NCBI RefSeq assembly: GCF_001442755.1
Contig: NZ_CP006367.1
Span: 3,596,001 to 3,660,000 of the forward strand
DNA length: 64,000 nt
Source: Aureimonas sp. AU20
Lineage (GTDB): Bacteria > Pseudomonadota > Alphaproteobacteria > Rhizobiales > Rhizobiaceae
Direction: 5' to 3'
Positions 52,839 through 61,089 of the stretch are shown here, piece by piece; position 1 is the first letter of the stretch; the number at the start of each line of letters is the position of its first letter. The position numbers and the translations under genes are program-made. The notes under the pieces were generated by a model. The model was not told the origin of the DNA. It searched no databases and saw only the letters and a program-made list of their open reading frames with translations.

Positions 52839-55800
52839 TCAACCGTGCGCGGCGGGGCTTTCATGGTGCGGCGCGGCAGTGCGGCGCGCAAAAAGCCGCC
52901 CCACGAAGCCGCGCAGCCGCTCGATCTCCACGAAGATGACGGGCGTGATGAAGAGCGTCAGAACCTGGCTGACCATCAGGCCGCCGACCACGGCGATGCC
53001 GAGCGGCTGGCGCAGCTCCGACGAGGCGCCGGTGCCGAGCGCGATGGGCATGGCGCCGAGCATCGCGCAGAAGGTCGTCATCATGATGGGGCGGAAGCGG
53101 CGCACGCAGGCCTCGTGGATGGCGGAGGCCGCCGAATGGCCGCCCTCGCGCTCCAGCTCCAGCGCCACGTCGATCATCATGATGGCGTTCTTCTTGACGA
53201 TGCCGATCAGCATGAGAAGGCCGATCACGGCGATGATCGAGAGATCGAGCCCGAACCATTGCAGCGCCGCCAGCGCGCCGAAGGCAGCCGACGGCAGGCC
53301 GGAGAGAATGGTCAGCGGGTGGATGAAGCTCTCGTAGAGAACGCCGAGCACGATGTAGATGACGAGCACCGCCGCGCCGATCAGGAGGCCGAGATTGCCG
53401 GTCGCCTGCTGGAAGACCTGCGCCGTGCCGGCATAGGAGGTGGTGACGTTGGTGGGCAGGCCGATCTGGCTCTTGATGCCCTCCACCGCGTCCGTCGCGG
53501 TGCCGAGCGACAGGCCGGCGGGCAGGTTGAACGAGAGCGTGACGGCCGTGAGCTGGCCGGTCTGGTTCACCGTGACCGGGCCCGCTTCGCGTGTCAGCCG
53601 GGCGAAGGCCGAGAGCGGCACCAGCGTTCCATCCGAGGCCGGCACGCGGATCGAGGCGAGGCGCTGGTCGGTCCAGGGCAGGTTCGGGTCGTATTCGAGG
53701 ATCACGTCGTAGCTGTTGCCGGTGGCCTGGATCTGCGTGGCGTTGAGCGTGCCGAAGCCCGCTTCCATCGCCGTGCGCAGATTGCTGGAGGAAATGCCCA
53801 GCGCATCGGCGCGGTCCTGATCGACGCTGACGCGCTCCTGCAGGCCGTTGTCCTGCAGATCCGTCGCCGCGTCCACGAAATGCCGGGGGTCGGCGCGCAT
53901 GGCGTCGAGCAGCTTGGCCGACCATTGCCGCGCGGCGTCGGCATCGAGCGACTGGACCACGAGCTGATACTGGCTCTGGGTCGAGCGCCCGCCGAAGCGA
54001 AGGCTCTGCACCGGCGTCGCGAAGCTTTTCAGGCCCGCCACCGCGCCGAGCCGGCGGCGCAGCGAGCTCAGCGTCTGCTCCAGCGGGGGCCGCTGGTCCT
54101 TGGCCTTCAGCTGCACGAACATGGAGCCGGAATTGAAGGTCGCCCCGCCCGGACCGCCGCCGAGCGTCGAGGTGACGAAGGCGACCGCAGGGTCGGACTT
54201 CACCGCCTCGGCGGCCTTGGCCTGCAGCGCGCTCATGGCGGGGTAGGAAATGTCCTGCCGCGCCTGGGTCGAGATGGTGAGAAGGCCGTTGTCCTCCTGC
54301 GGAAAGAAGGAGCGCGGCAGCGTCGCCATCATATAGGCCGAGGCCGCGAAGGAGAGCACGAACACGGCCATGATGAAGCCGTTGCGACGCAGGCACCAGT
54401 TCACCATCCGCCCGTAGACCAACGTGGCGTGGTCGAAGCCGCGCCCGAACAGGGCGGCGATGCCGCGCACCGGCGCGTGCGACACCGGCAGACGCGCCGC
54501 CAACATGGGCGTCAGCGTCAGCGAGACCACCGCCGAGGCGAGGATCGAAAGCGCCACCACGACGCCGAACTCGTTGAGCACGCGCCCCACCACGCCGCCC
54601 ATCAGGAGGATCGGCAGGAACACCGCGACGAGCGACAGCGACATGGAAATGATCGTGCCGGACACCTCGCCGCTGCCCTTCAGAGCCGCTTCCATCGGCG
54701 CCATGCCCTCTTCGACATGGCGCACGATGTTTTCCAGCATGACGATGGCGTCGTCCACCACGAGGCCGACCGAGAGCGTCAGCGCCAGCAGCGAGAGATT
54801 GTCGATGGAATAGCCCAGCGCATACATGGCGCCGAAGGTCGCCACCAGCGACAGCGGCACGGCGAGCGCGGGAACCATGGTCGCCGAAACGCGGCCGAGG
54901 AAAAGGTAGATGACGAGGATGACGAGGCCGATCGTCAGGCCCAAGGTCTCCTGCACGTCGGAGATCGCGGCGCTGATCGAAGTCGAGGCGTCGTTGACCA
55001 CCTGGATGTGGACCGAGGCCGGTAGCGAGGCCTGAAGCTCAGGCAGCTTGGCTTTGATGGCCTCCACCACCTCCACCGTGTTGGCGCCGGGCTGGCGCTG
55101 CACGGCGAGCACGATGGCGGGCTTGCCGTCGAGCCAGCTTCCCTGGTTCACGTTGGACACGCTGTCCACCACGCCGGCCACATCGCCCAGCCGCACGGGC
55201 ACCCCGTTCGGCCGGGCGATCACCAGCGTGCGAAACGCCTCGGCGCTGGTGCGCTGGGTCGGCGTGTCCACGGTCAGCGCCTGGCCGCCGGTCTGCACCG
55301 TGCCGACCGGGGTCTGGCTGTTGGCGGCCGAAAGGGCGGTGGCGACCTGCGACATGGCGAGCGAGCGGGAGGCGAGCTTGTCGGGATCGACCTGCACGCG
55401 CACGGCATAGGTCTTGCCGCCATAGACCTGCGCCTGCGCCACGCCCTGGATGGTGGAAAGCGCGGGCGAGATGATGTTCTCGGCGAGATCGTCGACCTCG
55501 GTCAGCGGCGCGCCGTCCGACACGAGATCGAGGAGGAGCACCGGCGCGTCGGCGGGGTTCGCCTTCCGGTAGCTCGGCGGCGAGGTCATGTTGTCGGGCA
55601 GCTGCCGCGCGCTGCGGGCGATCGCGGCCTGGATGTCGGCGGCGGCGGCGTCAATGTCGCGCGAGAGCACGAACTGGACGGTGATCTGCGTGTTGCCGAG
55701 CGACGAGCGCGCGGTGATCGTGTCGACGCCGTCGATCGTCTGGAACTGCTTGATGAGCGGGGTGGCCACCGCGCTCGCCATCGTGTCGGGCGAGGCGCCG

Positions 55801-55949
55801 GCGAGCTGGGCCGAAACGCTGATCGTGGGATAGTCGGCCTGCGGCAGGGCGGCCACCGGCAAGAGCCGATAGGCGGCGATGCCCGCCAGAAGCACGGCGA
55901 GCGAGAGAAGCAGCGTGGCGACCGGGCGGCGGATGAAGAGCGTGGACAT
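52839..55949 (-). CDS. RND multidrug efflux permease (MdtB/MdtC-like)
   Basis: The 1036-residue AcrB-superfamily proton/drug antiporter begins STLFIRRPVATLLLSLAVL. It has the family landmarks ALPQADYPTISVSAQLAGASPD, LTLSVGLVVDDAIVMLEN (transmembrane aspartates) and the second-half repeat IGIVKKNAIMMID. Length is normal for the family, with two large periplasmic domains. The N-terminus is most like the MdtB/MdtC subgroup. Here only one permease gene accompanies the adaptor, and no outer-membrane channel gene is near. It begins two bases after the adaptor gene stop. Confidence 0.92.
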   Translation of the reverse strand: MSTLFIRRPVATLLLSLAVLLAGIAAYRLLPVAALPQADYPTISVSAQLAGASPDTMASAVATPLIKQFQTIDGVDTITARSSLGNTQITVQFVLSRDIDAAAADIQAAIARSARQLPDNMTSPPSYRKANPADAPVLLLDLVSDGAPLTEVDDLAENIISPALSTIQGVAQAQVYGGKTYAVRVQVDPDKLASRSLAMSQVATALSAANSQTPVGTVQTGGQALTVDTPTQRTSAEAFRTLVIARPNGVPVRLGDVAGVVDSVSNVNQGSWLDGKPAIVLAVQRQPGANTVEVVEAIKAKLPELQASLPASVHIQVVNDASTSISAAISDVQETLGLTIGLVILVIYLFLGRVSATMVPALAVPLSLVATFGAMYALGYSIDNLSLLALTLSVGLVVDDAIVMLENIVRHVEEGMAPMEAALKGSGEVSGTIISMSLSLVAVFLPILLMGGVVGRVLNEFGVVVALSILASAVVSLTLTPMLAARLPVSHAPVRGIAALFGRGFDHATLVYGRMVNWCLRRNGFIMAVFVLSFAASAYMMATLPRSFFPQEDNGLLTISTQARQDISYPAMSALQAKAAEAVKSDPAVAFVTSTLGGGPGGATFNSGSMFVQLKAKDQRPPLEQTLSSLRRRLGAVAGLKSFATPVQSLRFGGRSTQSQYQLVVQSLDADAARQWSAKLLDAMRADPRHFVDAATDLQDNGLQERVSVDQDRADALGISSSNLRTAMEAGFGTLNATQIQATGNSYDVILEYDPNLPWTDQRLASIRVPASDGTLVPLSAFARLTREAGPVTVNQTGQLTAVTLSFNLPAGLSLGTATDAVEGIKSQIGLPTNVTTSYAGTAQVFQQATGNLGLLIGAAVLVIYIVLGVLYESFIHPLTILSGLPSAAFGALAALQWFGLDLSIIAVIGLLMLIGIVKKNAIMMIDVALELEREGGHSAASAIHEACVRRFRPIMMTTFCAMLGAMPIALGTGASSELRQPLGIAVVGGLMVSQVLTLFITPVIFVEIERLRGFVGRLFARRTAAPHHESPAAHG

Positions 55950-55951
55950 GG

Positions 55952-57271
55952 CTAGCGCGCCGCCTCGCCGGCCCCGGCGGTGGTGGCGGTTCCCGTGCCA
56001 GCCTCGGCGACGGGCGTGCCGGCGTCCTTGCGGTGGCCCCCGTTCTTGCCGGAGCCGTCCTTGCCAGAACCATCCTTCCCGGAGCCATCCTTGGCCGCCT
56101 CGCCCGGAAGCGTCACCTTGCTACCTTCCGACAGGGCGCCCTGCCCTTCCGTCACGACGCGCTCGCCCGGCTCCAGGCCTTGGCTGAGGCCCGCCGTCTC
56201 GCCGACGCGAAAGGCGACGTCCACCTTACGGATCGTCACCGTGTCGTCGTCCTTGACGACATAGACCACGCTGCCGTCCTGGCGCGGCTGCACGGCGACG
56301 GTCGGCACGAGAACCAGATCGTCGCGCTCGCCCGCCTTGACCGTCGCCGAGATGGACTGGCCCGACACGAGCTTGCCTTGCGGATTGTCGATCACCGCCC
56401 GCAGCGCCACCGAGCCCGAAGCCGCCACCACCGCGTTGTCGATAAAGGCGACCTTGCCTTCCATCGTCTCGCCCCTCGCCCCGGCCGGGCGCAGCGACAC
56501 GCCGAGCGAGCCGGCGGACAGGCTCTCCTGCAGGAGCGACAGGTCCTCCTGCGGCAGGGTGAAGGCGGCGTAGACCGGCGAGCTCTGGGTCAGCAGCACC
56601 ATGGCGGTGCCGGGCGTCACCAGCGCGCCGGTGGAAACGGAGAACGCGCCGAGCCGTCCGTCGAAGGGCGCGGTGATCTGGAGCTTGGCGAGCGCCACCT
56701 CGTCGGCGGCGAGCGCCGCGCGGTCGACGTTCAGCACCGCCTGTGCGGAATAGGTGGCGCTCTGCGCATCCTCGCCCTGCTGGGTGTTGTAGGCGCCGGA
56801 CTTCACCAGCGACTGAGCGCGCGAAAGATTGCGGTTGGCCTGGTCGAGCGTCACCTGGTCCCTGTCGATGGCGGCCTGGTCCTTGGCGATCTGCGCCTTG
56901 GCCGTGCGATCGTCCAGCGACACGAGAAGATCGCCGCGCTTGACCGCGGCCCCGTCCGGCACCGCGATGGCGGCGACCGTGCCCGTGGTCTCGCTCGTCA
57001 TTACCGTGGAGGCGACGGGCAGGATCGTGCCGATCGTCTCGCGCAGGACCGGCAGCGCGCCCTTGGTCGCCACCGCGACATCCACCGCCACGGGCGCGCC
57101 GTTGCCCCGCCCGCCGCGCTTGCCGCTCGCGCCGTCGCCCTTGGCCGCGCCGGTGTCGGAGCCCTTCATGAGCGCCGCCAGCGCGGGTGGCGCGTAGGGT
57201 GCCAGCCGGTCCCGCTCCATGTAGGAGACGGCGCCGACCGCCACCAAGAGAAGAAACAACCAACGCAACAT
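55952..57271 (-). CDS. RND efflux periplasmic adaptor (MdtA-like)
   Basis: The 439-residue membrane-fusion protein has an N-terminal anchor (MLRWLFLLLVAVGAVSY), then the barrel-sandwich half-motif GTVAAIAVPDGAAVKRGDLL (two parts of the lipoyl domain), a coiled hairpin with IDRDQVTLDQANRNL, and LQITAPFDGRLG. The C-terminal 60 residues contain DGSGK repeats and low-complexity sequence, an unusual tail. It precedes the permease gene by two bases. ATG 57271 is used; GTG 57298 would add nine residues. Confidence 0.88.
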   Translation of the reverse strand: MLRWLFLLLVAVGAVSYMERDRLAPYAPPALAALMKGSDTGAAKGDGASGKRGGRGNGAPVAVDVAVATKGALPVLRETIGTILPVASTVMTSETTGTVAAIAVPDGAAVKRGDLLVSLDDRTAKAQIAKDQAAIDRDQVTLDQANRNLSRAQSLVKSGAYNTQQGEDAQSATYSAQAVLNVDRAALAADEVALAKLQITAPFDGRLGAFSVSTGALVTPGTAMVLLTQSSPVYAAFTLPQEDLSLLQESLSAGSLGVSLRPAGARGETMEGKVAFIDNAVVAASGSVALRAVIDNPQGKLVSGQSISATVKAGERDDLVLVPTVAVQPRQDGSVVYVVKDDDTVTIRKVDVAFRVGETAGLSQGLEPGERVVTEGQGALSEGSKVTLPGEAAKDGSGKDGSGKDGSGKNGGHRKDAGTPVAEAGTGTATTAGAGEAAR

Positions 57272-57540
57272 CCGCCTGAACCCCCGCCTCGGACTCACGG
57301 CCTCGTGAGCCGATCGTGATCGCGCATTGGAAGTCAAGCAGACTGTTGCGCAAGTGAATTTTCCGCAATGCCAGAGGCCGGCCGGGCACAGCGAGCGCTC
57401 GCGCCCGCGCTCTCGCCGGTGTTCCACGGCATGCGCGGCCGGAGTTTCAGCGTTTCGAAACCGCTCTCGGCTAAGACGGATCGTACCGCTGACTGACGGA
57501 CCATCGTCATTCGAAATCCGTTGCCTCGTGGAGACGACCC

Positions 57541-59163
57541 ATGCGCCTTAGCCTGAAGACCAAGATCGCGGCCTCGTTCGGCGCCGTTCTGTGCCTGTCC
57601 GCCGCCACGGGCGCCTTCGGCTACAAGAGCACGACGGACATCAATGCGCGGCTGGTGGATTTCGTGGCGGAGCCCTTCGCGCAGACCAAGACGGTGGGCG
57701 AAATCCGCACCCGAATCGAGGAAATCCGCCGCATCCTCTGGATGACCTACGCCGCCGATCCCAAGCTTCGCCCGGTCCTGAAGGAGCAGTACACCAAGGC
57801 CTGGGCCGTGATCGGCGAGGGTCTCGGGCGACTGGGCGGCCTGTCGCTGGAGGGCGCGCCGATCCGCGAGGCGCAGACGCTGGCCGCCTCGTTCCGCGCC
57901 GTGACCGACAAGGCGCTCGCGCTGGCCGAACAGGCCGATCTCGACTCGGCGGCGCCGGACACCGTCGCCCATTCGCACGAGGCCGGCGCCTATCTCAACA
58001 GCCAGTTGAAGCCCGCCGCCTTCGCGCTGGCCGAAAAGCTCGGCGTGCTGGACGCGGCGATCGATACGGCCGCCAAGGCCTCGATCACGGCGGCGGACGA
58101 AGCCTATCGGGACACCAAGCTTTCGCTCCTCACCGCGCTTCTGGCGAGCCTCGGCCTCGGGGCCGGCGCGGCGCTCTGGCTGTCGCTCTCCATCTCGCGC
58201 CGGCTCGGCCGCGCGGTGGAGCTGGCCGACAGCATCGGCGCGGGCGACATTTCGCGCCGAGAGCAGGTCCGAGGCTCCGACGAGATCGGCGATCTCCTGC
58301 GCTCAATGAACGGCATGAGCGCCAAGCTCAGCGAGATCGTCTCCAACGTTCTCACCTCGGCCGAGCAGGTGGCGACCGGCTCGCGCCAGTCGGCCGCCAC
58401 GGCCGAGCAATTGTCGTCGGGCTCCACCGAGCAGGCGGCGGCCTCCGAGCAGACCTCGGCGGCGGTGGAGGAGATGACCGCCAACATCCGCCAGAACGCC
58501 GACAACGCGGTTCAGGCCGAGCGCATCGCCGCGCAGTCCGCGCAAGGGGCGGAGAAAAGCCGCGTCGCCATCACCGGCTCGCTGGAAGCGATGCGCGAGA
58601 TCAGCGAGAAGATCCAGATCGTGCAGGAGATCGCCCGGCAGACCGACCTTCTGGCGCTGAACGCCGCGATCGAGGCCGCCCGCGCGGGCTCCCATGGCAA
58701 GGGTTTCGCCGTGGTCGCCTCGGAGGTGCGCAAGCTCGCCGAGCGCTCCCAGGCCGCCGCGGCCGACATCGGCACCCTGTCGGGCCAGACGCTCGCCGCT
58801 TCCGAGGAAGCCGGCAAGGTCTTCGACGGCCTCATGCCCGACATCCGGCGCACGGCCGATATCGTCAGCGAGATCGCCGCCGCCTGCCGCGAACAGTCGA
58901 TCGGCATCGAGCAGATCAACCAGGCCATCGTGCAGCTCGATCAGGTGACGCAGGCCAATGCCGGCGCCGCGCTGCAGATGACCACCACGGCCGAGGCGCT
59001 GGCCGGCGAAGCCGTCAACCTCAACGACCGCGCCACCTTCTTCAAGCTGGAGCCCGGCGAGTTCGCGACCGTCGCCTCCGTCGAAAGCGCGCCCGCGACG
59101 TCCGAAGAAGCGAAGCCGCTGCCCGCGCGCGGCCGGGCGCAGGAGCGCGCGCAGGCGGCTTGA
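57541..59163 (+). CDS. Methyl-accepting chemotaxis protein
   Basis: The 540-residue receptor has membrane segments at about 8-28 and 195-216, a helical periplasmic four-helix-type sensor domain, a HAMP region ([18 protein letters not shown]), and the highly conserved signalling tip [38 protein letters not shown]. The C-terminal 30 residues are low-complexity and lack the CheR-docking pentapeptide. It is divergent from the efflux operon; the ligand is unknown. Confidence 0.92.
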   Translation: MRLSLKTKIAASFGAVLCLSAATGAFGYKSTTDINARLVDFVAEPFAQTKTVGEIRTRIEEIRRILWMTYAADPKLRPVLKEQYTKAWAVIGEGLGRLGGLSLEGAPIREAQTLAASFRAVTDKALALAEQADLDSAAPDTVAHSHEAGAYLNSQLKPAAFALAEKLGVLDAAIDTAAKASITAADEAYRDTKLSLLTALLASLGLGAGAALWLSLSISRRLGRAVELADSIGAGDISRREQVRGSDEIGDLLRSMNGMSAKLSEIVSNVLTSAEQVATGSRQSAATAEQLSSGSTEQAAASEQTSAAVEEMTANIRQNADNAVQAERIAAQSAQGAEKSRVAITGSLEAMREISEKIQIVQEIARQTDLLALNAAIEAARAGSHGKGFAVVASEVRKLAERSQAAAADIGTLSGQTLAASEEAGKVFDGLMPDIRRTADIVSEIAAACREQSIGIEQINQAIVQLDQVTQANAGAALQMTTTAEALAGEAVNLNDRATFFKLEPGEFATVASVESAPATSEEAKPLPARGRAQERAQAA

Positions 59164-59195
59164 GCCCGGCTGCGCCTCCAGCGAGGGAAACCGGC

Positions 59196-59762
59196 ATGTC
59201 GGCTCCGAGCCAGTTCCTTGTCCACCTTGGGACGATCGTCGGCCGCTATCGCGCCGAGGTCGCCTCAAAGCGCGAGACTTTGGCTTTGCTGCGCTGGCAG
59301 ATGGCCGAGGGCCATGCGCTGGACGATCGCGCGACCCTGCCGGGTCATGTGACGACGAGCGCCATCGTCGTCTCGCCCGATCACCGCCGCGTGCTCTTGA
59401 TCGACCACATCGCGTTGGGTCGCTGGCTCCAGCCGGGCGGCCATTACGAGGCGGCGCCCTTCTTCCACGATTCGGCGGCGCGCGAGGCCGTGGAGGAAAC
59501 CGGCGTCGCCGGGCTTCGGCTTCATCCCTGGCACCGGGGAACGGACCTTCCCTTCGTGATCGACAGCCACGACGTTTCGGGAAACCCCCGGCGCGGCGAG
59601 CCGGACCATGTCCATGACGATCTTCAATATCTCTTCCTGGCCGATCCCGATGCGCCGCTACGGGCTCAGACCGAGGAGGTGCACGCCGCTTTCTGGGAGG
59701 AGATCGCGCATCTCGGCGACGCCGCGCCGAAGGCCGCCGCGCGCCTGAGATCGATCACCTGA
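59196..59762 (+). CDS. Nudix hydrolase family protein
   Basis: The 188-residue protein has the Nudix fold strand SAIVVSPDHRRVLLIDH and the partial Nudix box QPGGHYE...REAVEETGV at about residues 79-103. The REAVEETG helix with the metal-binding glutamates is intact, but the usual first Glu of the box falls on a Pro, so the motif is slightly non-canonical. Substrate is unknown. GCGAGGGA precedes ATG 59196, 33 bases after the chemoreceptor stop, so cotranscription is likely. Confidence 0.78.
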   Translation: MSAPSQFLVHLGTIVGRYRAEVASKRETLALLRWQMAEGHALDDRATLPGHVTTSAIVVSPDHRRVLLIDHIALGRWLQPGGHYEAAPFFHDSAAREAVEETGVAGLRLHPWHRGTDLPFVIDSHDVSGNPRRGEPDHVHDDLQYLFLADPDAPLRAQTEEVHAAFWEEIAHLGDAAPKAAARLRSIT

Positions 59763-59832
59763 CCCGAGCCCGCTTTTCGCTCGAAGGAGCAAAGTCCTGG
59801 GCGGCGAGCGAACAGCCTGAAAGGACGAGATC

Positions 59833-60291
59833 ATGACGGATCTGACATTTCGCCGGGCGACCCTGGCAGACCTCCCCGCCATCGTCGCCATGCTGGCGGA
59901 CGACGATCTAGGCGCGGCCCGCGAAAGCGCGTGGGAGGATGGTTCGCAGTCCTATCGCGACGCGTTCGCCGAGATCGACGCCGATCCCCATCAGTTTCTC
60001 TGCGTGGCCGAAGCCGGCGAGCAGATCGTCGGAACGCTGCAGCTCACTTTTCTTGCCGGCCTCTCCAGACAGGGGGCGAAGCGAGGGCTGGTCGAAGCCG
60101 TGCGGATCGTCCGGCAACAGCGCGGCAAGAGGCTTGGCGAAGCCCTGCTGACTTGGGCCATAGAAGAATGCCGGTCGCGTGGCTGCTCCGTCGTGCAACT
60201 GACCACCGACAAGAGGCGCTTGGACGCCCCCCGCTTCTACGAACGATTGGGGTTCGAGCCGAGCCATCTCGGCTACAAGCTCCCGCTATGA
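59833..60291 (+). CDS. GNAT-family N-acetyltransferase
   Basis: The 152-residue protein has the GNAT fold: FRRATLADLPAIVAML at the N-terminus, the acetyl-CoA-binding motif A as VRIVRQQRGKRLGEALLTWAIEECRSRG (in two parts, with the Q/RxxGxG/A-type loop QQRGKRLG), and FYERLGFEPSHLGYKL at the C-terminus. The acceptor substrate is unknown. Confidence 0.88.
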   Translation: MTDLTFRRATLADLPAIVAMLADDDLGAARESAWEDGSQSYRDAFAEIDADPHQFLCVAEAGEQIVGTLQLTFLAGLSRQGAKRGLVEAVRIVRQQRGKRLGEALLTWAIEECRSRGCSVVQLTTDKRRLDAPRFYERLGFEPSHLGYKLPL

Positions 60292-60386
60292 GCCCGGAGC
60301 ACCGCGATACAGGAACTGGTCCATCAGACCCGCTCGCCTGGCGGTTCGACCGAAAGTGGAGCCGGTCGTTGGCCTGACCCGTTGAG

Positions 60387-61025
60387 TCAAGCGGCGGAGC
60401 GGCGCCAGCCGGCGGCGAGGAGGCCGGCGCCGATCATCAGCGAGCCGCCCGTCCGGTTGACCGCGCGCTGCACGCCGGGCTTGCGGATGGACTGGCGCGC
60501 CATCGAGGCCAGGAGCGCGTAGAGGGTTGCGTTCAGCGTTGCGAGCACGAGGAAGGTCGTCTCGAAGACCAGCATCTGCCCGAGCAGCGGCCGGGAGAGG
60601 TCGAGGAACTGCGGAAGAAAGGCGACGAAGAAGAGGATGCTCTTCGGGTTCAGCGCCGTCACGACATAGATGTGCAGGAAGACGCGCAAGGGGCGTTCGC
60701 TTGGGCCCTCGGTGCCGGCCGCCTCCCCCGCCCCGCCGGAGACCGGCGCGCGCCAGAGCTTGATGCCGAGATAGATGAGATAGGCGGCGCCGATCCATTT
60801 CAGGGCCGTGAACAGGGCGGCGGAGGCCGCCAGAAGCGCGCCGAGACCGAGCATCGAGGCGGTCATGGCGGTGAAGTCGCCGAGCGCGACTCCGGCCACC
60901 GTCGCCGCCGCGAGTTTGCGCCCATGGCTCAGCGCATAGGAGATGACGAGCAGGATCGTCGGGCCCGGGATCGCCAGAAGAACGGCGGACGCCGCGACGA
61001 ATGCCAGCCAATGGTCCAGGGACAT
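60387..61025 (-). CDS. LysE/RhtB-family exporter
   Basis: The 212-residue membrane protein has about six hydrophobic segments and the LysE family signature LLAIPGPTILLVISYALSHG near the N-terminus, plus TALNPKSILFFVAFLPQFL in the middle. Members export amino acids such as threonine, homoserine lactone or lysine. It lies downstream of metH on the same strand with a 64-base gap and may be cotranscribed with it. Confidence 0.88.
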   Translation of the reverse strand: MSLDHWLAFVAASAVLLAIPGPTILLVISYALSHGRKLAAATVAGVALGDFTAMTASMLGLGALLAASAALFTALKWIGAAYLIYLGIKLWRAPVSGGAGEAAGTEGPSERPLRVFLHIYVVTALNPKSILFFVAFLPQFLDLSRPLLGQMLVFETTFLVLATLNATLYALLASMARQSIRKPGVQRAVNRTGGSLMIGAGLLAAGWRRSAA

Positions 61026-61089
61026 GCCACCCCCTCCGCTTCGGGAGAGGGTAGCAATCCACGGGCGCCGGGCTGATGCAAGCCGATTT

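Noticed and set aside
57591..59195. Open frame upstream of the Nudix gene in the same reading frame
   Set aside because: It is a shadow of the chemoreceptor gene in another frame. The Nudix fold begins at ATG 59196 with its own ribosome-binding site.
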